DNA of 64,000 nt from Enoplosus armatus (Eukaryota > Chordata > Actinopteri > Centrarchiformes > Enoplosidae): the NCBI RefSeq assembly GCF_043641665.1, contig NC_092180.1:26015391-26079390 (forward strand). Reading direction: 5' to 3'. The notes below the pieces were generated by a model, which was given only the letters and a program-made list of their open reading frames with translations, did not search any database and had not been told where the DNA came from. A program made the position numbers and the translations under genes. Shown here one piece after another: positions 35,879 through 48,084 of this stretch (position 1 is the first letter of the stretch; every line of letters starts with the position of its first letter).

Positions 35879-35895
35879 AGCGCCCCCAGTGGTCG
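35879..35895 (-). promoter_or_regulatory. CTCF-like binding motif, second
   Basis: The minus strand reads CGACCACTGGGGGCGCT, a good match to YGRCCASYAGRKGGCRS apart from one core position (G for A). It has the same orientation as the motif at 30374. It may equally be part of an unrecognised dispersed repeat. Confidence 0.45.
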
Positions 35896-37941
35896 ACATT
35901 TTCACATAGCACGGTTTAGTAGCTAATCTGCTTGTATTATATCCAGTCTGTCAGGATGAATGTCTTTTGGGGTAGTATGCATTTCCTCAAGACAGCTTAA
36001 GGTTTCTTAGACACCAACATTTGTAAAAAAAAGAAAAAAAAGAAAAAGAAAATAGGGCCCAGGTTTAAAAACACTCGAATTTCCCTTTACTTCCCACAAG
36101 CCCAGCTGTCATAAGCGATGCTCAGGCAGGTTCTGTGTTGCTCTGTGACCTGAAGGCTTCTACTGTCAGTTGTCCCCGGTGCCTCACCCATTAACAGGAG
36201 ACAGATACAAGAGGGAAAGTGGTCTGCTCCAGAGGTCCTGAAAAGACCTAGATATGAATGGAACAGTGCTGACTGGGAGCTTTTGCCAAACATTAGCTCT
36301 TTTTATCACCTGTCACCTGACGCCTGCAACTCTTAGTCTGTGTAAAGCCATTAAGCAGGTATCTGAGGGCGCCAGGGCGCCATGTGACACAAAACAAACG
36401 CCCTCCGTTGTTCTCTACCTGCAGTTCCTGGGGGGAAATGGAATGAGGTAATGCTGCTCTGCTTACATGATGATGTGCTCATGCAGATAAATGCTTTCCG
36501 CTTTTCACACGCAGGCGTCCGAGAGTTTTCTTTCTTTACTCATGCACACACACGGATACAAGCGAGCACACACAGGTCAAAAACCTTAATTTGTCTGATG
36601 GATGAACGGAGTGGGTCGACTGTCCCATGTCAACTTTTTCTCTCTGGGACAAACGAATTGGTGTTCACTGCTGCAGCTGCTGATTCTTCCACCAAATCTG
36701 CCTCGTGTCATCTCCAGCTCAGGCTTGTCCTCTTCTCGAGGAGCATTAAGATATCAAAAGATTACCCCTATTGTCAGCCTTGCTTTTGGGTCCAACAAGG
36801 GTTTATTAGGGGCTTCCTATCTTCACTGGAGAGCCGATGAGGGGAGGGGTTGACAGCTGCGTGGATTTTCTTTCATTAGCATAGTTTATACCTTTCAGCC
36901 TCAGCGTCATCCTTCTCTTCACTGACACAATACTTGACAAAATACACTATTCAGCCATCTCTCTAGAAACAGAGCTTCTACCTCAGCCAAATTCCTGTTT
37001 GTGTAGATATCTGTGTGTGTGTTTGTGTGTCTCTGTGTGATCTTCTACAGGCAAACCTAAAAATGAGTTGGTATCTGAAAAGCAGTGCTTACCCTTTTTT
37101 TTTTTTGCAAGGAACACATTTTTTTTGGAATGAAATGTTTACAGACAGGAAGTATTTTTGTCTTTATGTCGTCCAAAAATAGTTGACAGCGGAGTGTGAC
37201 TGCAAAAGCTGTGTCCACGTAGCCACTGTGAATCAAATGCAGCCAAACATTCAATATCAAATACGATACACATCAAATGATTTTTGGGATGCTTTTCTCT
37301 CCAAAGGAAAACAGCGAGTCAGTCAGTGGTTTTGTGGCTGAGCAGAATCTCACAAACCTTTTAAATCTGATATACACTTTGTGCACTCTATCCTGTATTA
37401 ATGACAGCAGGGTGTAACCAGAGAACGGATTCAAAACATGGTGTGTCAGAAGCTATTTCTAATCAACAGTTGTGTTTTAATCTCTGAGTGGGTGGGCCTT
37501 GAGAATGTTTAGCAGGAAACCTTGAAAGAAACCGACATCAGTGCACTTCCATACTTTGCAGCGTTGTGTCGCGGACTGTGTTCAAATGACGCTTTACCAG
37601 ATGAGACATTAAGCGAGACAGTGAAATCTTGAATCATGAATTGTGAAATGTTGTTGTTGTTGTTTTCTAGAATGCAACATGACTAAAACAAATGTGCTTT
37701 GCATCTTGTATACAAGAAATGAACATTAACACACCAAACTTCAGCAAATGTAGGGTCCTGTGATGGTTTAAGGGCTTTCTTCCACTGGAAATGAATGGAG
37801 GCTCTCGTCTTTGTTGTGGTTTGTTTGCTGTGGGCTGCTGCCTCATCACAACAACTCTACAAGAAGGAACCCCTTTGATAAGGATCAGGGAGATGTCTCG
37901 CAATATCATAGAATCAGCTCTGTAAAAGGAGGCTATGGGCA

Positions 37942-37946
<5 letters not shown>

Positions 37947-37984
<38 letters not shown>
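37947..37984 (+). repeat. (GT)n microsatellite
   Basis: Uninterrupted GT run of about 19 units. Confidence 0.95.
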
Positions 37985-37989
<5 letters not shown>

Positions 37990-38694
37990 GGAAGCCTGCC
38001 ACATACAGTGAAACCCCAGGGCAGCACCAGACCGTATCTAATGGGAATTAAACAGCGTATTAAAACATCGCCCAGTCATCTTTCTGCACTGCCTCGTCAC
38101 AACAGTTGGAAACTTCCTCTGTTTGGCTACTGGACGAGCTCAAGCTGCACATCTGATCCAGTGGTGGAGGAGCGTAAGCGTTGAGCGGTGCATGCTGTAT
38201 GAATTAAGTGATATAAGGATGTTCAGAAATAGAAAAAAAAAAGGAGAAATTTCAAAGTCTAAGAAAGAAATTTCTTAGAAGTGTCTGAGATCTAAGGAAA
38301 AACTGGAAAACATGGAGACGGATCCTCTGAAGTGTTCTGAGACTATGCGTGCCAGCAAGAGTAGAATTGTGTTGATCACTTCAACATGACTTCCTTTTCT
38401 TTGTTTGACACACTGAATGACAGTGTACAATACTGTTATACGGTTTACAGATAAGTCCTATAAGTGCAGTATAATACAGAGTACAATACAATAAAAGTTC
38501 GGATTCTCTTTGATATATGAAGTGGACGAATTCAAAGAAAAAGATAATTCCCTTCATTCAATTAGGATTTGTTAAAAAATAAATAAATAAACCCTGCTTA
38601 AAAAATAGCCAATGGACCTCACTGACTCTGAAAGGAAACTGTTAACAGTAATAATACCTTGTCATTGATTCACTTTTCTCACCATTATTATATT

Positions 38695-38755
38695 AACCTT
38701 TATTTATTGAGCACTTGTCAAAACATTGTTACAAAGTGCTTTACGAGACAAATAA
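38695..38755. repeat. possible dispersed repeat fragment
   Basis: The stretch TTTATTTATTGAGCACTTGTC followed by ACAAAGTGCTTTACGAGACA resembles a common teleost motif of the form TTTATAAAGCAC...ACAAAGTGCTTTACA. The family is not certain. Confidence 0.4.
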
Positions 38756-39294
38756 ATGGACACAGCCAGATGGGAGAAATTCGTGCTGCACCACAATCTC
38801 TCGTTAACGGCTCAATACTGACTTTGAAGAGAGGCCCATTCCTTTGATTTTACTTTCTGTACGCAGCGTTAGTTTCTTTGTCCTTCTCTTTCTTCTTTCC
38901 TTTTCGATTCCTTTCTTGCAGCTATGGCTCAGTCTTTATTCGAAACAAACCACAAACATAAAATGCACATCTTCCCGTGTGCATGCTCCTTTTTCTTTTC
39001 CCTGGAAAGATCTCCAAGACACAAAGACCGACCGAGTGTAGTTTAATGCTATGGTTTGATGCGTCACAAAAAGTGCTCATTTCAGATTCTAAGTGTTGGG
39101 CAAGGGAAAGTGTTTACGGGTATGTGGATCTGTGTGTTTGTAAATGTGAGTCTGAATTGGAGTGTGTATGATGGATCCTTCACACACGTTTCACAATGAA
39201 TTTAAAGCACAGAAGTTAGTCTGAAAACAGTCTGACGTGGTGCCACGGGAGCAGCAGGCTTTTATTCTGCCTGGCAACAAACACTGAGACACAT

Positions 39295-39297
<3 letters not shown>

Positions 39298-39343
<46 letters not shown>
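39298..39343. repeat. (CA)n microsatellite
   Basis: Uninterrupted CA run of about 23 units. A second one follows at 39540-39563. Confidence 0.96.
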
Positions 39344-39345
<2 letters not shown>

Positions 39346-39539
39346 CGGGCAGTTAGCACCACCACTGGCACGGGCCCATGTGATGTCATCAAAGACAGAA
39401 ATCCCAGGTGCTGATGGGATAGGAAATGGTCTCTCTGGCTCTCCCCCCGACTCCTGGCACCTGGCTGACAACTGATGACATCTCCTTTTTCATGTAATGA
39501 GCCCCTTGACTTCAAAGTGAAAGTAGGGGACTCCCACCT

Positions 39540-39563
39540 CACACACACACACACACACACACA
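39540..39563. repeat. (CA)n microsatellite
   Basis: Uninterrupted CA run of 12 units. Confidence 0.95.
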
Positions 39564-39963
39564 AGTACACAAAGCATAAGGATAGGCATTCATCTCATTT
39601 TTTTTCCCCCCCAAGTGGCGAGGTGTGAGATGATTATAGCTGTCATTTCCTTTTGGTAAGTATTCTTTAGATGTCAAACTCTCAAATACAGGGCTTCAAG
39701 AAATGCGTGTTTTATGTCATTATGGTCACATTAAGTGAAACCTGACACATTTAATTACAAACCAGGGCGCACATGGATGAATGAATGTACTGATGTAAAA
39801 CGAATCTGGTTGACTTACCAGATTAATACGATATATATGGTTAATACATATAGTAATATGTGATATATGCGTACTTAAATGTAAGTACAAGAATAACTTC
39901 ACAAAGTACAATAAAGAGCAGGACAGAGCCACGTTAGCCTGAACTCTGATACCATCCAGGACT

Positions 39964-40075
39964 CAGTGGTGGAAGAAGTACCCAGACCATTTACTTAAGT
40001 AGACATAGATGTAGCAAAACCACACCGTTGCAAAAGACACTCCATCACAAATAACAAACTCTTTAAATGCAGAGT
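39964..40075 (+). mobile_element. hAT-type element, 5' terminal fragment
   Basis: It begins CAGTGGTGGAAGAAGTACCC and continues with AGACCATTTACTTAAGTAGA, an excellent match to the terminal sequence of an abundant non-autonomous hAT family in teleosts (CAGTGGTGGAAGAAGTACTCAGATCCTTTACTTAAGTA). The other end of this copy is not seen. The left edge of an L2-like LINE begins about 120 bp downstream. Confidence 0.7.
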
Positions 40076-40194
40076 CTCACTCCTGCTACGGCCCCATGCT
40101 TCTACAGAGAAGAGAAATCTAAACCTTGACAGGCCAGCTGTTGCTAAGCTATGATTGGACAATAGCTGTATGATCATTGTCAAGGACCACAGGA

Positions 40195-41045
40195 CTTAAT
40201 GACTACAGACCCCTGGCTGTCCCACCTCAAAGTCACCACAGACCCACCCCTGGACCCCCTGCAGTTCGCCTACACAGCCAACAAGTCTGAAGACAATGCC
40301 GTAAACGTGGCTTCACCTTTAACACCATCATCCTGGCTCTGCTGCAGGACAAGCTCTCCCGGCTGAGTGTGTGGACTCCACCTGCAGGTGAATCACCGAC
40401 TTGTGAAGCTTCTCTTCTCTCTGTACACCAACAGCTGCACCGGCAATCATCCGTCTGTCGAGCTTCCAAAGTTTGTGGATGACACCACCCTCACTGGGCT
40501 GATCTCTGGTGGGGATGAGTCCGCCGCCTGCAGCTGGGAGACTGACCATCTGGTGACCCGGTGCAGACAGAACAACGTCTACACACTGTCTTCAGAACAG
40601 TGTAGATGGTAGTGGATTTCAGGAAGAACCCAGCCCCTCACACCTCAAGAGCAGTTTCTTCCCGGCTGACATGGACAGGGTCTTCATCTGTCTCAATGCG
40701 TTACACTAACGTACACCTTTTATATTACTATTTCTGCACATTGCACACATTCGTTATAATTTATACTGTGAACTTTTGCACATTCCTTGGTCAATATTCT
40801 GCACCTTCCTGCACAAACTGCACAGCTCTTTGATTCTAAAAACAGATATATCGTACATATTCCTTATAACATTTCATATTAGTATTGTAAATGTTTTTTC
40901 TATTTATGATTCTTGACTTTTGCGGTACTTGATTTTCATTTTTCTTTTCTTTTCTCTTACTTTGTTTATTGCTATGCACCAAAATACCAAGGCAGATTCC
41001 TTGTATGTGAAAACCTTCTTGGCAATAAACCTGATTCTGAGCTTC
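40195..41045 (+). mobile_element. L2-like LINE relic with internal deletion and intact 3' end
   Basis: Near the left edge one frame reads HLKSVTTDPPLDPLQFAYTA, the motif HLK...LDPLQFAYxxNRS of L2-type reverse transcriptase. The catalytic core follows as LPKFVDDTTLTGLISGGDES, with FVDD in place of FADD. VVDFRKNPAPHT then matches the post-core motif. The sequence jumps to the end of ORF2 (SFFPxLTxTGSSS-like). The 3' UTR ends with CTTGGCAATAAACCTGATTCTGA, the family's characteristic tail. The region between the RT 5' motif and the core has lost several hundred bases, and several frameshifts are present, so it is a dead copy. Confidence 0.85.
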
Positions 41046-41049
41046 CTAG

Positions 41050-44000
41050 TCCAAGATCCTTTTCATGAGCCTGTAAACTGAGGTCAGACATTCACTGCTG
41101 AGCCATATGATCTAAACTGTACTGTTCGCTCCAACTCAGTAGATGACTGATATCACAGATGCTGTTTCAGAATTCTAGATGGGCCATCTGTGAGCTAAAC
41201 TATAGCATTTCATGTCTTTGATGCTGGTGGGGGGGCAGAGAGAGAGGCCAGAAGGCCTGACTGCAGAAGAGCTGCTCAGAAAAACAAGAGCCTGTCAATG
41301 ACACTGACTAATACTGGAAACACACTCTCACAGAGACATACAGTACCTGCATGTACACACATTCATCAGGAGCTTGGCTAGACATTTTCCAAATCGTAGT
41401 AATTTGACCTATTTGATGGATCGTCATACTGTAATCCCAAGCTTTCACATTCTTACACATACACATACTGTATGTGGTTGGCCCGCACTCGAGCTATTTC
41501 TATCCGCATGCAGGAGGAGATCACACAGGGCTGCAGAGGACGAGACATGACTGACAGGCAAACAGATGCCTGCCACCGTGGCAACCGCTGACACAGCCAA
41601 AAATAATCCTGCACGAACAGACAGAAATTCACCCCAAAAAGTCCCACAGATACAGGCAGCAGAGAAATTACAAGGTCTGAAATGAGGACCAGATACAGGA
41701 CGAGAGCTCAGGACAGGAGAGAAGAGGAGCGTCTGGAGCTTTTACATTCTGGAGCACACGCTGGAAAAAGCAGTGCCACATGACAGGCAAAAACAAACAA
41801 ACAAAAGCCACGCGAAGGGGGGGGGGTTGGGGGCACTGACATATTCCTGAGGTAACAGCTTGCTCCTCTTAAGGCTTCAGTGAAGTGTTTGACTGTTCAG
41901 TAAATAGGCCCTATGTCTGATTAGAAACAGAGTGCATCAACATTCTCAGCCAACGCTACACCCAGCGATGAAGGAAAGGGCTCTCCCATGGGTAACTGTG
42001 GCACAGTGTATTGAGAAATGGATAAGTGGTGATGAGGGATGCCAGCGTATTCGAACCAGTGCAGACATGCCTGTGCCCAAAAACCAAGGACTCACTCTCA
42101 TGGTGGGGGTCTGGGGTCGAGCTGGAGCACTTGAGACGGCTTCAAGGGGGCCCCCCAGCAAAATAGAAATATTAAAGGTGCTGTATTTAGCACTTTGCCA
42201 TCAGTTCATCAAATATTAGAATTTAGAAACCTGGCAGCCTCTGTGAACCCTCACTTTTGCCCACATTTTTTATTGTGTGCCATCAGGTTGGCATTCAGAG
42301 GTGGGCTGCTTTTTTGGCACAAAGTAAATTGGACAAGCTGGCTCCGGTGGGAACAGAGCTATAGAAGTAAAATGCCAAAGGAAAACTCATTTCGAGTATG
42401 TTGACGTTCAAACATGACGCCAGGAAAGAGGATATTAATATTTATAGCTAGGTGTAGAACCTTAGATTCTTGTTATTTCCTTGTTATTATGTATTTTCCA
42501 AAGGTATGATCTTGTTTGTACAAAATTCCTTATTGTATGACGATAGAAAACAGGACTTAGAGATGAGCAGCACAGCCGTGTTTTGAGAGTTTAGAGTAGA
42601 TCCAGATTGAAAATGTTTCGTAGCAGATTAAACTAAGCTTCTGCCTTTACAGCAGCGTAGCACCTGATGTTCACCATCATGATTAAGAACTTGAGGCCAC
42701 CTTGAAAATAGATATTTTCATAGCACCAACCTTACATATGTTATGTTACCCAGTAAGAAAAAGTAAAGTTTTTGCAGTCCACTTGTTTGATACCATCAAC
42801 TACCATCAAAGGGTCTCTTGACTCTGGTTCCTCTCACGTTGTGTTCCCAGGACAGAAGGCTTGGGGGAGAGATATCATCTCAGTGTGGTCTCTGAATGTT
42901 ACAATCTATTTCCATCTTTGACCAGAAAAGCCAACTGCTTATATTTCCAGTTGCAACCAGATATGTTGTATTGCTTTTGGGAAACAAACAATTGACTGGC
43001 CTGGCAGGCCCTGGTAACTCAACAACCCATACTGGGGGGAGAGACATTATGAGAAAGGGAGACGGAGAGGGAGAGACCGCTAAGGGCTTCAGACAGTTGG
43101 TTTAGCGTGCCGTAAATAAGCACATCGTCTGTCAACACAGTGGCACGGTGCAACAAGCTGCGGTGAGCTGGGGTGTAACACTGTTCAGATTTAAAAACAT
43201 CTGTAGCCACCACCAACAATACAAACTACATTTTCAGAGGGAGCGAACGGGAAGCATACATGCTGAGAAAAACACATCTCAACACACAACAGAGGAGAAG
43301 AAATAGCGCAAAACAAAGGGCACGAACCACATCAGCCACATTAGAAAATGCCTCTCAGTCTGCGAGTCTGTCCACCTTCCGGTCTTAATGCTGTGTGTTT
43401 TCGCCATTTGTCTCTGCACATAGGAACAAATAGGTGGGCCAGAGCAGAGTAATCAGGTAGTCAAACATGAGCAGCTTATACAACAACTCAGGGACCTTCA
43501 CTGAGCACTCGCGGAAACAGTGCGGTCGTGTTTCTTCACTAACTCTACATCACACTGTGCGGATGACAGTGCAATTACCCTCCAAAGAACAGTGCAGGAT
43601 ATTTCCCAGCAACCTCAAATCACAGACACTTACACTAACACTTAGCACACCAACTACAGGGCCACCAAAACTGCATCTTACATCCAACTATAAAGGAATC
43701 TCTGTCTATGTACGTGTGTGTGTGTGTGTGTCTGTCCTTCGATTATCTCAACAACCGCTCATCTGATTGACTCCACACTTGGCGGGTGTATTGCTGAGGA
43801 CCCAGGGGAGTGCAGTGTCTACGGGACTTTCCCAGCATGCCTTACTACTACCACTGTAGCGTGCACCAAAGAGAAAGTGACATTTTTACAGCCTCTCTAT
43901 GTTCTTTCAATTGTTTTTCAGGATGGAAGAACACATCAGTCCCATCTGGTGCAGTTTGTAGAAGTAGCCCTTAAAGCCAAACCAACGTTCAGTAACACAG

Positions 44001-44800
44001 TGCCGCACCTGCTATGGTTTTCAGAAGATTTAATGCGTGAGTGTGGTTACTTTGCAGCCAGCACCCTAATGACACCATCATCGCATGTGTCTTGGATATA
44101 TTTATATTTACACGCATATCTTGGTAATATTTCCCACTTCAAATGTATTTTTGTATGCATTTCATTATATCTGATGGCCTATAGAGTAAATTGGATAATG
44201 AGAAGGAATACCAAAGGCAAGTCCATAATGTAGGAGCAAGACTGCATGACGCAGTTACAACAAAGGTCACCTTGAAGTACAGTGTGTCAAATCAACACAA
44301 ATTGAGTGTAACTGATAAACTTCCTTTATCATCTGGTAAATCAGCAATTTCCCCTTTGCAATAATGGTGTATACATAGCATGACAGAACAAAGAGGGAGA
44401 AAAGAGAAAGCATGAGAAAAGTATTTAACTTACTTACATTGATGCATTGGCTCAGGCCTGAAAACATGCAGGCCTTCAGTGCTTTGTTGTCATACTTTTT
44501 TTGACATTCAAAATTTGATAAAAGCTGATGAATTCCATGTAGGACCTATATTAGGTCTATAGGAACCCTTATTAAGCAGCGTTAAGCTAGCTATGTGTTT
44601 ACACGGAGACACAGTTACGGTTCTCACTCCTCATGCCTAAACCTAACCAACCAAACCAACGAACACAAGCCAATCAGAGGCAGAGTCGGGCGGGTCTTCG
44701 TGGAATACCAGTGGGGCAAAAAAAAACCCAAGCATTTGGGGTGCGTATAGACTCACCAGGAGGTGGTGGTACGCAATAAGAGTACCGGCCTATTTCAGGC
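41050..44800. other. intergenic, no gene seen
   Basis: Includes a G-rich run at about 41817-41832 and a repeat-like block at 43735-43830. No exon or RNA gene is recognised. Confidence 0.5.
43735..43830 (+). repeat. probable dispersed teleost repeat
   Basis: It reads ATCTCAACAACCGCTCATCTGATTG in pieces, then ACACTTGGCGGGTGTATTGC and GAGGACCCAGGGGAGTGCAG. This resembles a widespread fish repeat of the form AACCGxTxGxxCGATTxxxTxxAAACTTGGCxxxTGTATTGxxGxGGACCCAxGGAAGTGCAG. The family name is not known to me. Confidence 0.5.
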
Positions 44801-44839
44801 ACTGCTTTGGAGTTGTTGGAAGGCACCTTAGACAGTGGA

Positions 44840-44958
44840 GCTGAGTAACATCAAGTAATGTAACGAGTAACATAACAAATTACTTCTGCCGTTGGTTTAT
44901 CAGTCAGCAATAAGTAATGAATACTTTATGTATTTTTCAAGCATCTCGCCCAACACTG
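44840..44958 (-). mobile_element. hAT-type MITE terminal fragment (CAGTGTTGGG)
   Basis: On the minus strand it starts CAGTGTTGGGCGAGATGCTT and continues with repeated ATTACTT and GTTACTCGTTACATTACTTG. This matches the terminus of the common CAGTGTTGGG...AGTTACTTT hAT MITEs of teleosts. The opposite terminus is not evident. Confidence 0.65.
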
Positions 44959-44959
44959 C

Positions 44960-47270
44960 CGCCAAAAATGTTCCTCTGATTATGTCTGTTGCATGTTTTG
45001 GCATGCTATGAGGAATGCAAATCTTTTTTGAGATGCTTTCAGCAACTGTTTGCATGTTACTACAATGAGATGCATAGCAGGTCCATTCAGGGGAGGGATT
45101 CAGGAGTTAAACAATGCAGAGTGGCCCACCTCAGTTGGCATCAGGTTGCTGAGGCGGAACACAAGACCATTGATCAAAAAAAAATCAAGCAACCTAAATC
45201 GCACTTGCACTTGAATATATATATATATGTTATTTTGGTGCATCTTGCTGTAATATTTTTCTTTTCTTTCACCTTTTGCTCTCTGTCTTGAGTACATTAC
45301 TGTCAAAATCTGGGCGGATATCTGCTTTCTCTCGACAGGTCAGGTCAAGGTAGGACTGTACTACTTTCGGGAGGGCTGCTCATTTACTCCCCAACTTTAC
45401 ACTTGGTTGAGTCAGCTCAGCCCGCAACAAAACTCAATATCGCTAGCCCTCAGTCGCAACCCAAAATGGTAACAGTCCACCGAGACTTTTCCGGTTCTTC
45501 TCCCCCTGGAGCCTAGATTGGCTGTCTGGTGTGATCAAACTCTTTCCTGATAGAACTGTTCTTCCAGTGTGCTGGCAAAGCCGGGGCTGTGTGGGGGTGT
45601 CACTGTGTGTAGATTGCACATTGTGGGGTGCTCTCCAAGTCTGCGTTTCACAGGGGCTTGCATTGGAGAAAAGCATTATCAGGATCAATAAATGCATAGG
45701 ATTTTCCCTGCGATACTGTTACATTTCACCAAGATACTAAGAAACCGTCAAAGCAAAGTGTCACTGCACCCGTTCTAATATTGTAGGACTAATAATTTAA
45801 ATGATAAAAAAAAAAATGCCATGAAGGGTGATTTGGCCAGTATACTCTAAACACACAATCAAGTAGCACAGACATTCATAAGCCCCATGAGAATATGGAG
45901 GGGTTATTAAGGTGATGTTTTATTTCTGCCAGAAAAGCTGGCAAGAGCTGTGACAAGCCCTATTATGCTCGGCGGAGTGTGAATATCTGTGTAGCGAGCT
46001 GGCTGTACTCCTCAGCTGTGTGTCTGTCGGTGCATTCCAGCAACGTATCCAGGTGTTTGCCAGCCACCAGGATGGAAAAGGGCTACTGCAGGACCACCTG
46101 TCCGCAACTATTAGCATTAGACACACGCTTTAACAGTACGAGCCGGTGAAGAGTGCGCAACCTGTCACTTCAACATGATATTTAATTATATGATATGTTT
46201 AAAAACCTTTTTGGCTAGTTTAATTGACTAGTCGTTAACACTGCTACAAGCAGGCATAATGCTACCTTCAAATGCTGTCAGAAACATTTCAATTTTAAGG
46301 TGCGTGTCCACGCAATTACGAAAAACATTAAATGTCAAACTACCACAGAACACTTTCTAATGGCATTGCAACACATACAGAACACTATAAGCCCGACATA
46401 AAACATCCTTAATCCTTGTTTTCATTAAGCTAAGGTCTGTATTTGTTTTATATCATGCGCATTTGTCCTCATTTGTTCTTGTTTTGGCGCAGGTTTTATT
46501 TACATGCATTGTTATTTTGCTTTTGTTGGTATGTTGATACAATGTGATGAAAGCATAATGTTATTTTGTAACCCTAAGAGAAAACATTTTGCTGACAGTT
46601 CCACATTTTCAGATGAAACAGCGCCCAATATGGTCTGACATGCTTCAGGGAAGCCTGCAAATGATCATGTTTCTCTACAGTGGGTACGCATTGAGCCTCA
46701 AGCAGCATTCAGGAAACATGCATCCTTTCTTGTTTGTGCATCTTAGTTGCCTTATGTGCAGTCCAACCACAACAAATAAAAACTCTGCAATACAAAGAAG
46801 GCTTGCAGGAGATTTGCATCTGTGTTGTGAGAATAAGTCTGATGGTGAGAGCAATCTTTTTTTTTTGGTCAGTCTGTATTTGCCTTATAATAAGCATGAA
46901 ACCGTGTCATTTCAATATGATGGGTAGAATGAGTAATAGTTACTGTGGTATCAAAATACCAGCGGGCGAATAAAAGCCATAAGCTGTGTCTATTTTGTCC
47001 AGAATTTGTAAAAACCAGATCAGCTTTGAAGAGGCTGAGGAAAAAGTACGCGCTGAAATCATTCTGTGCATTGCGTTTGTGTTGAGTTAAGGAATGTAAG
47101 CATTGCAAGTTTAGGTTTGAGATGCCTCTGAACTTCTGGGCCAAAACACAACATTTCCTTGTTATAGCACCACCATCTGGCCGATCGGTGTAGTTTTTGT
47201 TGCCTGAAATTGGAAAATACACAATTGACTGATAATAAAATCCTCTTAATCTTGAACAGTATATTGTATT
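44960..47270. other. intergenic, no gene seen
   Basis: AT-rich with a short ATATAT run near 45217-45228. No supported exon. The block GGCCAGATGGTGGTGCTA on the minus strand near 47164-47181 is only a weak CTCF-like match. Confidence 0.5.
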
Positions 47271-47279
47271 TTATACACT

Positions 47280-47412
47280 TCTTAAAATCACCAGTAACTA
47301 GGCTACAGCACTCAGACAAATGTAGTGGAGTAAAAAGTAAAATATTTCCCTCTGAAACGTAGTAAAGTATTAAGTAGCAGAAAATTGAAATGGACAAGTG
47401 AAAGTACCCCAG
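47280..47412 (-). mobile_element. hAT-type element, other end of the CAGTGGTGGAAG family
   Basis: It contains CAAATGTAGTGGAGTAAAAA, GTAAAATATTTCCCTCTGAA, ACGTAGTAAAGTATTAAGTAG and GACAAGTGAAAGTACCCC in order. This is the internal 3' half of the same hAT family whose 5' end is seen at 39964. The terminal CCACCACTG is missing. It lies just upstream of the adamts18 promoter. Confidence 0.65.
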
Positions 47413-47559
47413 GACAGGAGCAGAAGAGACAGAAGAGTGAAGAAAATTCAGTCGATCGTGTATTATTGTCTGTATTTTCTGTATTCTGCTCGTTACACTT
47501 TTGTAAATAAAGCTAAATAATACACACGCGCCGGTGCCTTCATTCTGCCGCTTAAAATT

Positions 47560-48084
47560 GGCTTTGACAGAAGCACTGGCCTGCTCACGAAACTTCCAAA
47601 CGTAGAAATTTACGAGCGGCACCTGAAGGCAGCAGCAGTCCCGCCGCTGCCAGGAGGAGAACGTCTTTTTCTTCCCTTTTATCTGCGCGTGGTAAATGAT
47701 GCTGCGCGCTGATTGGCTGCCGGCCGCTGATTTGTGCTCCATCCCGCAGACCGACTCTCACAGAGCCGGGCTGAGTGCTCAGTCAGCGCTCCTGCCGGTG
47801 CTCTCCAACACCGCTACCTGCCGCTCCTCCTCCTCCTCACACACACACACACACACACACATACGCACACACACACACACACACACTCATGAGTGAGCGT
47901 TTCGTCTGCGCGCACCACCGGCTGCCGCAACCTGCCGACTTCACCTGCGGGAGCGAAGCGGGGAACAGAAGCACTTAACGATGCGTGCGTATTGCATTAT
48001 GCGACACCGCAGGTTATTACTACTTCTGCGCTCTCTCAGGAGGTAACCGGGGGGGGGAGAGGTGTAAGCTTGCATGCCATCACC
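47560..48084 (+). promoter_or_regulatory. adamts18: adamts18 CpG-rich promoter and 5' leader
   Basis: CpG density rises sharply here compared with the surrounding AT-rich DNA. An inverted CCAAT box (GATTGGC) sits at 47711-47717. No TATA box is evident. A CA microsatellite at 47838-47887 lies in the leader or just upstream. Three upstream ATGs precede the main start: 47889 (frame closed at 47978), 47981 (closed at 48046) and 48074 (overlapping the main start, closed at 48106). Whether they are transcribed depends on the start site, which I cannot fix. Confidence 0.55.
47838..47887. repeat. (CA)n microsatellite in adamts18 5' region
   Basis: A CA run with one ATACG interruption, preceded by (CTC)n. 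Confidence 0.95.

Larger units (their letters stand above)
25100..39960. other. intergenic, about 15 kb with no convincing gene
   Basis: It contains microsatellites (28172-28201, 32797-32822, 34015-34046, 37947-37984, 39298-39343, 39540-39563), a C24 homopolymer (29833-29856), an AT-rich low-complexity block (28660-28800), a G-rich block (34935-34985) and two CTCF-like motifs (30374-30390 and 35879-35895). A frame at about 33590-33730 has fairly even composition but no known motif. It could hold enhancers or a noncoding RNA, but nothing in the sequence shows this. Confidence 0.5.

Noticed and set aside
47164..47181. A third CTCF-like motif
   Set aside because: The minus strand GGCCAGATGGTGGTGCTA misses several core positions, so it is too weak to list.
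47059..47742. A 227-codon open frame on the minus strand upstream of adamts18
   Set aside because: It is the longest open frame in the region but runs through a hAT-derived repeat (47280-47412), has no recognisable domain and low-complexity composition typical of chance AT-rich frames. A divergent transcript from the CpG-rich promoter is possible but not shown.
47893..48084. An N-terminally extended adamts18 start
   Set aside because: The frame is open upstream, but the only possible initiator is a GTG at 47893. No in-frame ATG exists before 48085, and the signal peptide begins at 48085.
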